This document shows positions 41,045-50,531 of a stretch of 64,000 nt of DNA, in pieces. The DNA lies in NCBI RefSeq assembly GCF_000286835.2, contig NZ_AJYD02000011.1, positions 12,784 through 76,783 of the forward strand, written 5' to 3'. The notes beneath the pieces are model-generated. The model was not told the origin of the DNA, made no database searches, and saw only the letters and a program-made list of their open reading frames with translations. Position 1 is the first letter of the stretch. Every line of letters begins with the position of its first letter. The translations under genes and the position numbers were made by a program. Source of the stretch: Enterovibrio norvegicus FF-33. GTDB taxonomy: Bacteria; Pseudomonadota; Gammaproteobacteria; Enterobacterales; Vibrionaceae.

Positions 41045-41818
41045 CTATTCCGACTCGTCCTTGCGTTGTTGAATCCGGCGAAGAGAGCGCTCACGGCGGC
41101 TTTCTTCCCTGCCCAGATCCAACAGGGTTTCTTCTATAAATGCTAAATGCGCATGCGATGCCTGACGGGCTTTTTCTGGTTCGCCAGCCGTGATCGCTTG
41201 CACAATGTTTGCTCTGTGTTTACTGACTTTATCAACGACATCTTCACGTCGATTCAGCAGTTCAAAATTCTGTAAAATGTTGTGCTCTAGCAACGGCGCC
41301 AAGCTGCGCATAATGTGCAGCAATACCACGTTGTGTGACGCTTCTGTCACCGCGATAAGGTATTGCATAACCGCAGCGGCTTCGGCTTTGATATCACCGA
41401 GTTGCTGAGCTTCGCGAATGTTATCGTGACAATGACACACTCGCGTTAAATCTTCTTCTGTGCCTCGTAATGCCGCAAAATAAGAGGAAACCCCCTCTAG
41501 AGCGTGCCGAGACTCCAGTAAATCCAATTGGCTTTCTGGGTGCTCTGCGAGCAAATCAATCAGCGGCTCAGAAAATCTCTGCCACAATCGCTCGCTGACA
41601 AATGTGCCACCACCTTGTTTCCGAGTCAGTAGCTTTTTAGCTTCTAATCGCTGAATTGCTTCTCGAACAGAAGGGCGTGAAACATCAAATTGTTTCGCTA
41701 ACTCTCGCTCTGGTGGCAATTTCTGCCCCGGCGATAGCGTCCCTTCTAGAATCAGGCTTTCAAGCTCTTTCTCTATAACATCTGACAGTTTGGGTTGACG
41801 AATCCGTTGTATAGCCAT
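41045..41818 (-). CDS. pdhR: Pyruvate dehydrogenase complex repressor PdhR
   Basis: A GntR/FadR-type repressor of 257 residues, released from DNA by pyruvate. The N-terminal winged helix spans about 8-75 ([20 protein letters not shown], then [14 protein letters not shown]). An all-helical FCD effector domain follows. It heads the pdhR-aceE-aceF-lpdA order, and two matching operators lie upstream, so it should repress itself and the complex. Confidence 0.96.
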   Translation of the reverse strand: MAIQRIRQPKLSDVIEKELESLILEGTLSPGQKLPPERELAKQFDVSRPSVREAIQRLEAKKLLTRKQGGGTFVSERLWQRFSEPLIDLLAEHPESQLDLLESRHALEGVSSYFAALRGTEEDLTRVCHCHDNIREAQQLGDIKAEAAAVMQYLIAVTEASHNVVLLHIMRSLAPLLEHNILQNFELLNRREDVVDKVSKHRANIVQAITAGEPEKARQASHAHLAFIEETLLDLGREESRRERSLRRIQQRKDESE

Positions 41819-41882
41819 CGTTCTTCTTCGTTATTTGGCGCCGGAGTGCCTGCGCGTCCTTTCCCATTTACCGACATTGTCA

Positions 41883-41897
41883 ATTGGTAAGACCAAT
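41883..41897 (-). promoter_or_regulatory. PdhR operator 1
   Basis: ATTGGTAAGACCAAT is a perfect match to ATTGGT-N3-ACCAAT, 65 bp upstream of the pdhR start. Confidence 0.85.
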
Positions 41898-42009
41898 TAC
41901 AAAACAGGTAAAAAGTTACCAGAATGCGGCTTAAGTGTCCACCGTAAACTTGATTTGCGTCATAGAAATTACAATTAGACTCGGGATGGCATTTAATCAA
42001 CAAACTCGC

Positions 42010-42024
42010 AATGGTCAGACCAAT
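42010..42024 (-). promoter_or_regulatory. PdhR operator 2
   Basis: AATGGTCAGACCAAT matches the PdhR consensus at 11 of 12 positions. It is followed by an overlapping GACCAA-N5-TTGGTC palindrome (42018-42034). It lies between ampD and pdhR, 127 bp from operator 1. The rest of the 311-bp spacer (41819-42129) shows nothing else I can name. Confidence 0.7.
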
Positions 42025-42129
42025 TTATTTGGTCAAGCCAATGAAAATAGACTAGCGATTTCACTGTGGTGTCATTGAAGACGCAGTCTCGTCAACACAG
42101 CGTTACGCTATTAGGCTGTTTTTAATTTT

Positions 42130-42672
42130 TTATAAGTGATCACGAAACGTCTTCCAGTTAAATGACCGACCTGGATCCGTTTTCCTTCCCGGCGCTATAT
42201 CTTGGTGCCCTGTGATACGTTCTTGAGTAATCGCGGGATAATGGTGCATTACCGCGGCGGCAACATTCCCTAGTGTTTGATATTGCACATCGGTGTACGG
42301 CAGGTCGTCAGTCCCTTCAAGCTCAATGCCAATGGAGAAATCATTGCACTGCTCTCGCCCTTCAAACACGGATACGCCGGCATGCCAAGCTCGTCGATTA
42401 AACGGAACAAATTGCACCACGCTGCCATCTCGCTTGATTAAGCAATGCGCAGAGACTTTCATATCGCGAATTTCATCAAAATACGGATGCGTGTTACAGG
42501 TTAGTTCACCTTGAAAAAATTGCTCAATGTAAGGCCCACCAAACTCGCCGGGCGGCAAGCTAATGTTGTGCACCACAAGCAATGACACATCGTCAGAAAC
42601 TGGCCTGTCGTTGCAGTGTGGGGAGGGTAGATAGGAAGCGCTATCCAAAAGGTGGTGGGTAATCGTCAGCAT
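42130..42672 (-). CDS. ampD: 1,6-anhydro-N-acetylmuramyl-L-alanine amidase AmpD
   Basis: A cytoplasmic zinc amidase that recycles anhydro-muropeptides and so keeps AmpC-type beta-lactamases off. The 180 residues show the zinc ligands in VVHNISLP (His), GHQDIAPGRKTDPG (His and Asp), plus SAHCLIKRDG and RAWHAGVS. ATG 42672 aligns with the usual N-terminus before YLPSPHCNDRP. An upstream GTG at 42729 has an AGGG element and would add 19 residues, so the start is not settled. No ampE follows. Confidence 0.92.
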   Translation of the reverse strand: MLTITHHLLDSASYLPSPHCNDRPVSDDVSLLVVHNISLPPGEFGGPYIEQFFQGELTCNTHPYFDEIRDMKVSAHCLIKRDGSVVQFVPFNRRAWHAGVSVFEGREQCNDFSIGIELEGTDDLPYTDVQYQTLGNVAAAVMHHYPAITQERITGHQDIAPGRKTDPGRSFNWKTFRDHL

Positions 42673-42720
42673 GAAATGATTCTGTGTTTCATCCGTGTAA
42701 ACAAGTGCTTTGTATTTTAG

Positions 42721-43773
<1,053 letters not shown>

Positions 43774-43814
43774 ACGCCTAACATAACAAACAAAAGACCT
43801 TCTAAATTATTAAT

Positions 43815-43840
43815 AATGCAGACATTACGTCTGCATTTTT
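43815..43840 (+). terminator. Intrinsic terminator of nadC
   Basis: AATGCAGAC / GTCTGCATT has an ATTAC loop and a T tail. Confidence 0.9.
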
Positions 43841-43914
43841 CATCCCCTAATCACACTGCCGCAACTGACAAACACCTCAGTTACAAAAAAGACAATTCAT
43901 CCCTCGAAAATCGC

Positions 43915-43946
43915 TTTTTATCCGCTGTTTTCCTATTTTTATCCGC
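43915..43946 (+). promoter_or_regulatory. Two direct repeats TTTTTATCCGC upstream of pilA
   Basis: Identical 11-mers lie at 43915-43925 and 43936-43946. They are 21 bp apart, two helical turns, and 56 bp before the pilA start. They are a plausible activator site; the owner is unknown. Confidence 0.45.
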
Positions 43947-44001
43947 CGTATCGTGACTCCACAACAGCACTTTGCTGCACATAAAAATGGAGAGAAAAGG
44001 C

Positions 44002-44418
44002 ATGAGAAAACAAAAAGGTTTTAGCTTAATTGAGCTTTTGATTGTGGTGGGGATTATTGGTGCGTTGACGGCAATTGCAGTTCCAACTTATCAGGCACTA
44101 CAAGAAAAAAGTGAAGTTGTAGCAGGTATTGGTACCTTGAAGAACCTTCGTTCAGTAATTGATTCTGACATCATAGATAGCAAAGGTTTCATAAGCGATG
44201 CCAATCTTACAGCTAATTATGGGATTGATACAGAAGTCAAAGCAACACCGGACGCTACTAATAAAAATGCTGGCAAAATAGAAACATCCAAAGTCAACAT
44301 ATTCATAGCTCAATACAGTCGTACCAATGCAGGCACCTGGACATGTAACTATAACGCCACAAGTTTCGCAGACCCTGTTGGAAGTTGTACTAAATTATCT
44401 ACTTTAACAATTCCTTAG
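44002..44418 (+). CDS. pilA: Type IV major pilin PilA
   Basis: A 138-residue type IVa prepilin with a six-residue leader MRKQKG cut before FSLIELLIVVGIIGALTAIA, with Glu at +5. A globular domain follows, with two cysteines near the C-terminus that close a short disulfide loop (TWTCNYN ... GSCTKL). ATG 44002 has GGAG nine nt upstream. Frames from 43972 or 43987 would give an atypical leader. The gene is clearly more AT-rich than its neighbours, as is common for pilins under diversifying exchange. In Vibrio this pilus serves natural transformation on chitin. Confidence 0.92.
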   Translation: MRKQKGFSLIELLIVVGIIGALTAIAVPTYQALQEKSEVVAGIGTLKNLRSVIDSDIIDSKGFISDANLTANYGIDTEVKATPDATNKNAGKIETSKVNIFIAQYSRTNAGTWTCNYNATSFADPVGSCTKLSTLTIP

Positions 44419-44427
44419 TAGATAATA

Positions 44428-46119
44428 TTGAACAATTTACTATCTATCCTCCAACATGCAAATCTATTAAGTAGTGACCATGTGCAGGATTTGACAAAAC
44501 AGCTGTCGCAGAACAATCATTCTGCGCCAGCTGCCCTCATTAATAATAACTTATTCTCAAGTGCTAGATTGGCAGAAGCTTTAAGTGAGTTGTTTTCCGA
44601 ACCTATAGATACTATCCATAATTATCGGTTCGAATTGACAAACAAAGCTCTTCCCAACCACGAATTAATACTCAAACATCTTACACTACCTGTTGAAGTA
44701 ACAAAGAATACACTAACACTTGCTGTCAGTGACCCCACCAACCTCGAAGCACAAGACGACTTCCGCTTTGCCACTGGCCTGCAAATAAAACCGGTTCTGG
44801 TAGACCACCAACAACTGGTGGGCGCGATTCGCAAACTCTACGGCAAGCAGATAGCATCAGGCCAGAGCGATTCAAAATCTGTTAGTGATTCAGAACTCGC
44901 CGATCTTGCTCAATTCGATGACGATGCCAACGCCGATGAACTGGTCACCGACGAAGCGCCTGTTAGCCGTTATATCCAGCAAGTGTTAATGGACGCCGTG
45001 CGCAAGCAAGCCTCTGATATTCATTTCGAGCCCTTTGAGCAGCGCTACCAAATTCGTTTTCGTTTAGACGGCATATTGCAAACCCACGGTACCCCACCAG
45101 TGGGCATTTCACGTCGCCTTTCGACTCGTTTGAAAATCCTCGCCAAGCTCAACATTGCTGAGCGCCGCTTGCCGCAAGATGGGCGCATTAAGCTTACCTT
45201 GGCAGACGGTAAATCTATCGACATGCGTGTTTCCACTTTGCCGACTTTGTTTGGCGAAAAGGTGGTGCTACGAATATTGGATGGCGGCAGTGTGGCGCTG
45301 GATATTGATTCGCTAGGTTATAGCGAAAAACAAAAACAAGATTACCTGACAGCACTAGATAAGCCGCAAGGGCTGATCTTGATGACTGGTCCAACCGGCA
45401 GCGGAAAAACCGTGTCGTTGTACACAGGGCTCAAATACCTCAATACCGCCGAGCGCAACATTTCTACTGCGGAAGATCCGGTGGAGATCAACTTACCCGG
45501 CATCAATCAGGTCAACATCAATAACGACATCAAGCTCGATTTCGCCACGGCGCTTCGTGCTTTTTTACGCCAAGATCCTGACGTGGTGATGGTGGGCGAG
45601 ATGCGCGATCTTGAAACCGCTGAAATTGGCATCAAGGCCGCACAAACCGGACACCTCGTGTTATCGACACTACACACTAACTCGGCGGCAGAAAGCATTA
45701 CCCGCCTAGCGAACATGGGGGTCGCACCTTATAACCTCGCCGCATCGCTAACCTTGATCATCGCCCAGCGTCTGGCGCGTCGTTTATGCCAACACTGTAA
45801 AGTGCCTCACGAAGTCGATGATCATCAACTGACCGCTTTGGCGCCGCTCTACCCCAGCTTAATGTTGAATCATGTTTATCAAGCTAACCCTGAAGGGTGT
45901 GACCATTGCAATAATGGCTATATTGGCCGAGTGGGCATTTACGAGGTAATGCGTATCGATCGCACGCTATCTGAAGCCATTGGTAACGGCGCATCGGCTT
46001 CGCAACTTGAAACTATCGCCCTCAATAATGGCATGCTCACGCTCTCGCTTTCCGGTATTGAAAAACTCAATCAAGGCATCACCAGCCTCGCAGAACTTCA
46101 ACGCGTTATTAGTCTGTAA
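44428..46119 (+). CDS. pilB: Type IV pilus assembly ATPase PilB
   Basis: The extension motor, 563 residues. It has an N-terminal regulatory domain (about 1-145), Walker A GPTGSGKTVSLY, an Asp box, a Walker B segment DPDVVMVGEMRDLETA, His box TLHTNSAAES and a C4 zinc site CQHC ... CDHC near 445-490. The start is probably TTG 44428: the frame is closed by a TAG at 44419, no ATG or GTG fits the family N-terminus, and no Shine-Dalgarno is visible. Translation may thus be coupled to pilA, 9 nt upstream. The first 280 bp share the AT-rich composition of pilA, and the rest does not. Confidence 0.93.
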   Translation: MNNLLSILQHANLLSSDHVQDLTKQLSQNNHSAPAALINNNLFSSARLAEALSELFSEPIDTIHNYRFELTNKALPNHELILKHLTLPVEVTKNTLTLAVSDPTNLEAQDDFRFATGLQIKPVLVDHQQLVGAIRKLYGKQIASGQSDSKSVSDSELADLAQFDDDANADELVTDEAPVSRYIQQVLMDAVRKQASDIHFEPFEQRYQIRFRLDGILQTHGTPPVGISRRLSTRLKILAKLNIAERRLPQDGRIKLTLADGKSIDMRVSTLPTLFGEKVVLRILDGGSVALDIDSLGYSEKQKQDYLTALDKPQGLILMTGPTGSGKTVSLYTGLKYLNTAERNISTAEDPVEINLPGINQVNINNDIKLDFATALRAFLRQDPDVVMVGEMRDLETAEIGIKAAQTGHLVLSTLHTNSAAESITRLANMGVAPYNLAASLTLIIAQRLARRLCQHCKVPHEVDDHQLTALAPLYPSLMLNHVYQANPEGCDHCNNGYIGRVGIYEVMRIDRTLSEAIGNGASASQLETIALNNGMLTLSLSGIEKLNQGITSLAELQRVISL

Positions 46120-46130
46120 AGGGAATTACC

Positions 46131-47354
46131 ATGGCCTCAAAACCCCGCAAGCTTTATGCATTCCAGTGGCGCGGCACGACCGCCAAAGGCGCCAAAGTCA
46201 AAGGCCAATTACTTGCTTACCATGAACAAGATGCCCGAAATTCATTAACCGAGCAGCGGGTTCGCATCATCAAAATCAAGCGTCGCTCGCCGTCTTCATG
46301 GGTAAAGCGCCGCAACACCGCCAATGCTAAAGACATCACACTATTTACGCGACAAATGGCCACCATGCTAGAAGCAGGTGTACCACTGGGAGAAACCCTG
46401 CAACTACTGAAAACAGGATCAAAGAAGGCTGAAATGAAGCTGATTATCGGCCAAATTTATAGCCATATTGAAGCAGGTTCCTCGTTATCGCAGGCAATGA
46501 AGTCAAGCTCAACGCTGTTTGATCAGTTCTACTGCGATCTGGTGGCAACGGGTGAGCAAACGGGTCGTTTAGAACAAATATTTGCGCGCATCTGCGTGTA
46601 TCGTGAAAAGAGTGAGGATACCCGATCCAAAGTCATCAAGGCGATGATTTACCCCGGCATTGTCTGCTCCATTGCCATATTGGTGACCATCGGTATGCTG
46701 TTATTTGTTATCCCAACCTTTAAAGACATCTTCTCGTCGTTCAACGCCGAGTTGCCTTGGTTTACGCAAAAAGTTCTCGGTGTGTCTGATGCTATCCATG
46801 ATTATGGCGTGTACATGCTGATTGGAATAATACTGGCGGCATTGGCGTTCAAAACCAGCTATCAAAAGAGTTACGCTTTTCGCCTCAAGGCCAGTCGATT
46901 TTCCCTGCGCATCCCTATTCTTGGCGACGTACTCACAAAAGCCACCCTCTCACGTTTTACGCGCACACTCGCCACCACGTTCAGTGCCGGTATCCCACTG
47001 CTCAATGGTTTGTCGGCAGCAGGGAAAACGGCGAACAACACCTACTTCAAACAGGTGATTGAAGAGGTTCACAAGCAAACCTCTGGCGGCCGCCCTTTGC
47101 ATCGCGCCATCCGAGAAACTGATGCCTTCCCTGACATGATGATCCAAATGGTGATGATCGGCGAAGAGTCCGGCGCATTGGATGACATGTTGAATAAAGT
47201 CGCAGGGCTTTATGAAGCCGATGTCGACAACACGGTCGATAACTTGGGGAAAATCCTCGAGCCTATGATCATTGTGCTGCTTGGCGTGTTGATTGGCTCG
47301 TTAGTCGTGGCGATGTACTTGCCGATGTTCGATCTGATGAACGTCATGGGGTAG
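46131..47354 (+). CDS. pilC: Type IV pilus inner-membrane platform protein PilC
   Basis: A 407-residue GspF/PilC protein with two homologous cytoplasmic T2SF domains (FTRQMATMLEAGVPLGETL and FTRTLATTFSAGIPLLNGL). There are membrane segments at about 175-200, 220-240 and 378-400. It lies 11 bp after pilB in the operon. Confidence 0.95.
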   Translation: MASKPRKLYAFQWRGTTAKGAKVKGQLLAYHEQDARNSLTEQRVRIIKIKRRSPSSWVKRRNTANAKDITLFTRQMATMLEAGVPLGETLQLLKTGSKKAEMKLIIGQIYSHIEAGSSLSQAMKSSSTLFDQFYCDLVATGEQTGRLEQIFARICVYREKSEDTRSKVIKAMIYPGIVCSIAILVTIGMLLFVIPTFKDIFSSFNAELPWFTQKVLGVSDAIHDYGVYMLIGIILAALAFKTSYQKSYAFRLKASRFSLRIPILGDVLTKATLSRFTRTLATTFSAGIPLLNGLSAAGKTANNTYFKQVIEEVHKQTSGGRPLHRAIRETDAFPDMMIQMVMIGEESGALDDMLNKVAGLYEADVDNTVDNLGKILEPMIIVLLGVLIGSLVVAMYLPMFDLMNVMG

Positions 47355-47493
47355 GCACTCCAAGCCTTCTGTTCTCTTATTTCACCTAAATACTCTGAGT
47401 ATTCGATAGATGTTTAAATTCAGTTAATAAGAGGATAGAGGCGAGCCAAACAACCCGTTATCATGTCCCCATCAACTTACACTGGATTTCAAC

Positions 47494-48366
47494 ATGAATT
47501 GGCTGTTCGACTCTCCGAGTCTGTATGTATTTCTCGCGTCTGTGTTTGGGCTTATCGTCGGCAGCTTTCTCAACGTCGTGATTTATCGCTTTCCAAAAAT
47601 GATGGAAGCGCAGTGGCGAGCGGAATGTCATGAGTGCTTTCCAAGCGAGATGCCTGCACCTAAAGATATGGGCGTATTTAACCTCAGCCTCCCCCGTTCG
47701 CATTGCCCTTCTTGTCAGGCGCCCGTTAAAGCGATTGATAACGTTCCCGTATTGAGCTGGCTGATCCTTGGTGGTAAGTGCCGACACTGCAAAACTCCGA
47801 TTAGCATTCGCTACCCCTTTGTGGAATTGCTGACCGCACTGCTTGTGGGCACCACGGCGTATTTCCTGCCGGGCTCTTATTGGTCTCTCGCCGTGATTGC
47901 TGCGACGTTTGTGTTGGTCGCTCTGTGCTTTATCGATATCGATACCATGCTGCTGCCCGATCAAATGACTCTGCCTCTAATGTGGGCGGGTATTCTACTG
48001 GCGGTGATGGGTATATCGCCGGTTTCACTGCAAGATGCGGTGATTGGTGCCATGGCAGGCTATCTGTCGTTATGGAGCGTGTTCCAATTGTTTAAATTGC
48101 TGACTGGCAAAGAAGGCATGGGATACGGTGATTTCAAATTACTTGCCGCACTTGGCGCTTGGCTTGGCTGGCAACCGCTCCCTATGGTGATCCTCATTGC
48201 GTCGTTTGCGGGTGCAATCATTGGCATCATCATGATGCGTATAAAAGGGACAGGGAAAGAGACCCCGTTCTCGTTTGGACCATACCTTGCCATTGCGGGC
48301 TGGATTAGTCTGCTGTGGGGCAATAACATCATTGATTGGTATTTAACGTCGTATTTGGGTTATTAG
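47494..48366 (+). CDS. pilD: Prepilin peptidase / N-methyltransferase PilD
   Basis: A bifunctional membrane enzyme that cuts and methylates type IV and type II prepilins. The 290 residues have about eight hydrophobic segments and a cytoplasmic zinc loop with CPSC ... CRHC (about 70-97). The two catalytic aspartates are in [10 protein letters not shown] and [10 protein letters not shown]. The stop abuts the coaE start. Confidence 0.95.
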   Translation: MNWLFDSPSLYVFLASVFGLIVGSFLNVVIYRFPKMMEAQWRAECHECFPSEMPAPKDMGVFNLSLPRSHCPSCQAPVKAIDNVPVLSWLILGGKCRHCKTPISIRYPFVELLTALLVGTTAYFLPGSYWSLAVIAATFVLVALCFIDIDTMLLPDQMTLPLMWAGILLAVMGISPVSLQDAVIGAMAGYLSLWSVFQLFKLLTGKEGMGYGDFKLLAALGAWLGWQPLPMVILIASFAGAIIGIIMMRIKGTGKETPFSFGPYLAIAGWISLLWGNNIIDWYLTSYLGY

Positions 48367-48987
48367 ATGACTTTTGTTGTTGGCGTCACGGGCGGCATTG
48401 GTAGCGGAAAAACCACCGTAGCAAACCTGTTTGCCGATAAACGCATTGAGGTTATTGATGCCGATGTGATCGCGCGTCAAGTCGTCGAGCCAGGTTCGGA
48501 AGGGCTAAACGCCATTGCTGCTAGGTTTGGTGACTCAATGGTATCCGCAAACGGCACACTGGATCGCGCTGCGCTGCGCGAGCACGTCTTTTCACATCCT
48601 GAAGACAAAGATTGGCTCAATAACCTGCTGCACCCAAAGATCCGCCAAGAAATGATTCGCCAAACAACTCAAGCACGTTCGCCATATTGTTTACTCGTGA
48701 TCCCTCTTCTCGTTGAGAACGGACTTCAACGCTTGTGTGACCGCGTTTTGGTCGTGGATGTGTCAGAGCAAACACAAGTTGAACGTGCATCACGAAGAGA
48801 CGGCGTCTCAAATGAGCAGGTTAAACGCATTTTGGCGGCTCAAGCGACGCGTGAGGATAGACTTGCCCTTGCTGATGACGTTATCGTAAACGAGTGCACG
48901 CAAGAAGAACTCAACGGTCAGGTTGACACCTTGCATCTGCACTACCTCACATTAGCCGGACACGATACTGAGAATCAACATGAGTAG
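48367..48987 (+). CDS. coaE: Dephospho-CoA kinase
   Basis: Last step of CoA synthesis. The 206 residues show P-loop GGIGSGKTT (about 9-17), IDADVIARQVV and the lid segment ASRRDG. The ATG directly follows the pilD TAG, and the end overlaps zapD by 8 nt, so the three are translationally linked. Confidence 0.95.
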   Translation: MTFVVGVTGGIGSGKTTVANLFADKRIEVIDADVIARQVVEPGSEGLNAIAARFGDSMVSANGTLDRAALREHVFSHPEDKDWLNNLLHPKIRQEMIRQTTQARSPYCLLVIPLLVENGLQRLCDRVLVVDVSEQTQVERASRRDGVSNEQVKRILAAQATREDRLALADDVIVNECTQEELNGQVDTLHLHYLTLAGHDTENQHE

Positions 48988-49720
48988 CGATACCCTTTAC
49001 GAGCACCCTTTGACTGAGCAGGTTCGCGTTTATCTGCGGCTCGAGTATTTGCTAAATCAAATCACCCAATCTGCAACGCTAACTGAGGATTCGCAATGGC
49101 GGGTTTTCTTTAAAAGCTTATTTGATTTAGCGGAGATCCTTGAACAAGTGCAAGTGAAAGGCGATCTGGCGAAAGATCTCGAAAAGCAGCGATCCAAGCT
49201 GGAAGCATGGCTCAATGTGCCCAATGTTGATACTGAGCAGCTAAATAGCCTGTTGCGCGAAAGTCGTCAGTTACAAAAAACCTTGCTGCAATCTCCTCGG
49301 TTGGGGCAAACGTTAAGAGAAGACAAGTTTCTTTCTTCTATTCGTCAGCGTTTCTCGATCCCAGGCGGCACCTGCAGTTTTGATTTGCCTTCGCTGCATC
49401 ATTGGCTCAACCTACCATTGGCACACCGTCAATCAGATGCAAAGACTTGGTGCGACACACTTCATCCGTTAGAAAATGCGCTGACATTTTGGCTGCAACT
49501 CACACGTGGTGGTGCCACCATGCAGCCCCGCACAGTGAGCAATGGTTTTTATCAACAAGAGGTCGACGGCGCGAGTTTGTTGCGCATGAGAATCTCCCCC
49601 GATTACAATGCATACCCTTTGGTGTCTGGTCATAAATCTCGGTTTGCTATACGCTTCATGCCGTTTGATGAAAACCAAGCTATTGCCGAGAAAATGACAC
49701 TCTCGATAGCGGTGTGCTGA
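48980..49720 (+). CDS. zapD: Cell division protein ZapD
   Basis: An FtsZ-bundling protein of 246 residues, the E. coli length (247). The family features YEHPLTEQVRVYLRLEYL at the N-terminus, CSFDLPSLHHWL and a C-terminal beta domain are visible. The order coaE-zapD-yacG is conserved from E. coli. Confidence 0.95.
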   Translation: MSSDTLYEHPLTEQVRVYLRLEYLLNQITQSATLTEDSQWRVFFKSLFDLAEILEQVQVKGDLAKDLEKQRSKLEAWLNVPNVDTEQLNSLLRESRQLQKTLLQSPRLGQTLREDKFLSSIRQRFSIPGGTCSFDLPSLHHWLNLPLAHRQSDAKTWCDTLHPLENALTFWLQLTRGGATMQPRTVSNGFYQQEVDGASLLRMRISPDYNAYPLVSGHKSRFAIRFMPFDENQAIAEKMTLSIAVC

Positions 49721-49744
49721 TCAGTTAGAAGAAATGAGGTTTCC

Positions 49745-49942
49745 GTGAACCAAGAAAAACCCATCGTCGTAAAATGCCCACAGTGTGGAATACCGGTTGT
49801 TTGGGGCGAAGTGAGTCCTTTTAGGCCATTTTGCAGCAAGCGCTGCCAGCTTATTGACCTCGGTGAATGGGCTGAAGAAGAAAAACGCATTGCGGGCGCG
49901 CCAGATATGTCCGACAGCGATGGCTGGTCGGAAAATCAATAG
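49745..49942 (+). CDS. yacG: DNA gyrase inhibitor YacG
   Basis: A 65-residue zinc protein with CPQC ... CSKRC and the motif [21 protein letters not shown]. coli YacG binds GyrB and inhibits DNA binding. The start is GTG 49745 with GAGG eight nt upstream. It converges with mutT. Confidence 0.95.
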   Translation: MNQEKPIVVKCPQCGIPVVWGEVSPFRPFCSKRCQLIDLGEWAEEEKRIAGAPDMSDSDGWSENQ

Positions 49943-50041
49943 AGCCAAATGACGAGAACACGAGGTTCGAGTCATCAGGGCGACAATATCCAACGTTAGC
50001 GCTTTTACTCGTTCCTCGTTAATCTCAATGCCAGCCTAAGC

Positions 50042-50446
50042 CTAAGCAAACATCTCTTGTATCTTTGCCAACACAGGGCTGTTCGCTTCTGGAAATTCAA
50101 ACCCAGAAAGCGCTAAGATCTCAACCCACTGTCCAGGTTGCCCTTCCTTGCCATACGGCACGCCATCAAACGCTTTAATAAGAAAGAAATCAAACGTCAG
50201 CGCTTTGTCAGGGTAGTCATGTGTCATCGACATAAACGCTTCGACGACGGTCGCGGTAATTCCAACCTCTTCTTCAAGCTCTCGGATCACCGCTTGTTCT
50301 GCCGTTTCCCCATGCTCGACTTGCCCTCCAGCAAATTCCCAAAACCCACCTTTGTGTGCTTTCGCTGGGCGCTGGGTAATGAAGATCTGACTGTAATCAG
50401 GATTGAGGATGATCCCTGCGGCGATGTGTATTCGTTTCTTATCCAT
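50042..50446 (-). CDS. mutT: 8-oxo-dGTP diphosphatase MutT
   Basis: It hydrolyses 8-oxo-dGTP and prevents A:T to C:G changes. The 134 residues contain a complete Nudix box, GX5EX7REXXEEXG, in GGQVEHGETAEQAVIRELEE. GKEGQPGQWVE near 100 is typical of MutT proper. It lies downstream of secA beyond a terminator, as in E. coli. Confidence 0.95.
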   Translation of the reverse strand: MDKKRIHIAAGIILNPDYSQIFITQRPAKAHKGGFWEFAGGQVEHGETAEQAVIRELEEEVGITATVVEAFMSMTHDYPDKALTFDFFLIKAFDGVPYGKEGQPGQWVEILALSGFEFPEANSPVLAKIQEMFA

Positions 50447-50468
50447 GTTTGACGCGCTCTCGTCCCAT

Positions 50469-50493
50469 AAAAAAGGCCGCTTAGCGGCCTTTT
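50469..50493 (-). terminator. Intrinsic terminator between secA and mutT
   Basis: AAAAGGCCGC / GCGGCCTTTT has a TTA loop and a run of six T on the minus strand. Confidence 0.9.
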
Positions 50494-50531
50494 GTGTTTC
50501 GTTGTTAATGCCCTTTGATTCGCTAATTTTC

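Noticed and set aside
47461..47964. 167-codon open frame opposite pilD
   Set aside because: It overlaps the PilD zinc loop and catalytic region on the other strand. The peptide is rich in Arg/His and looks non-coding.
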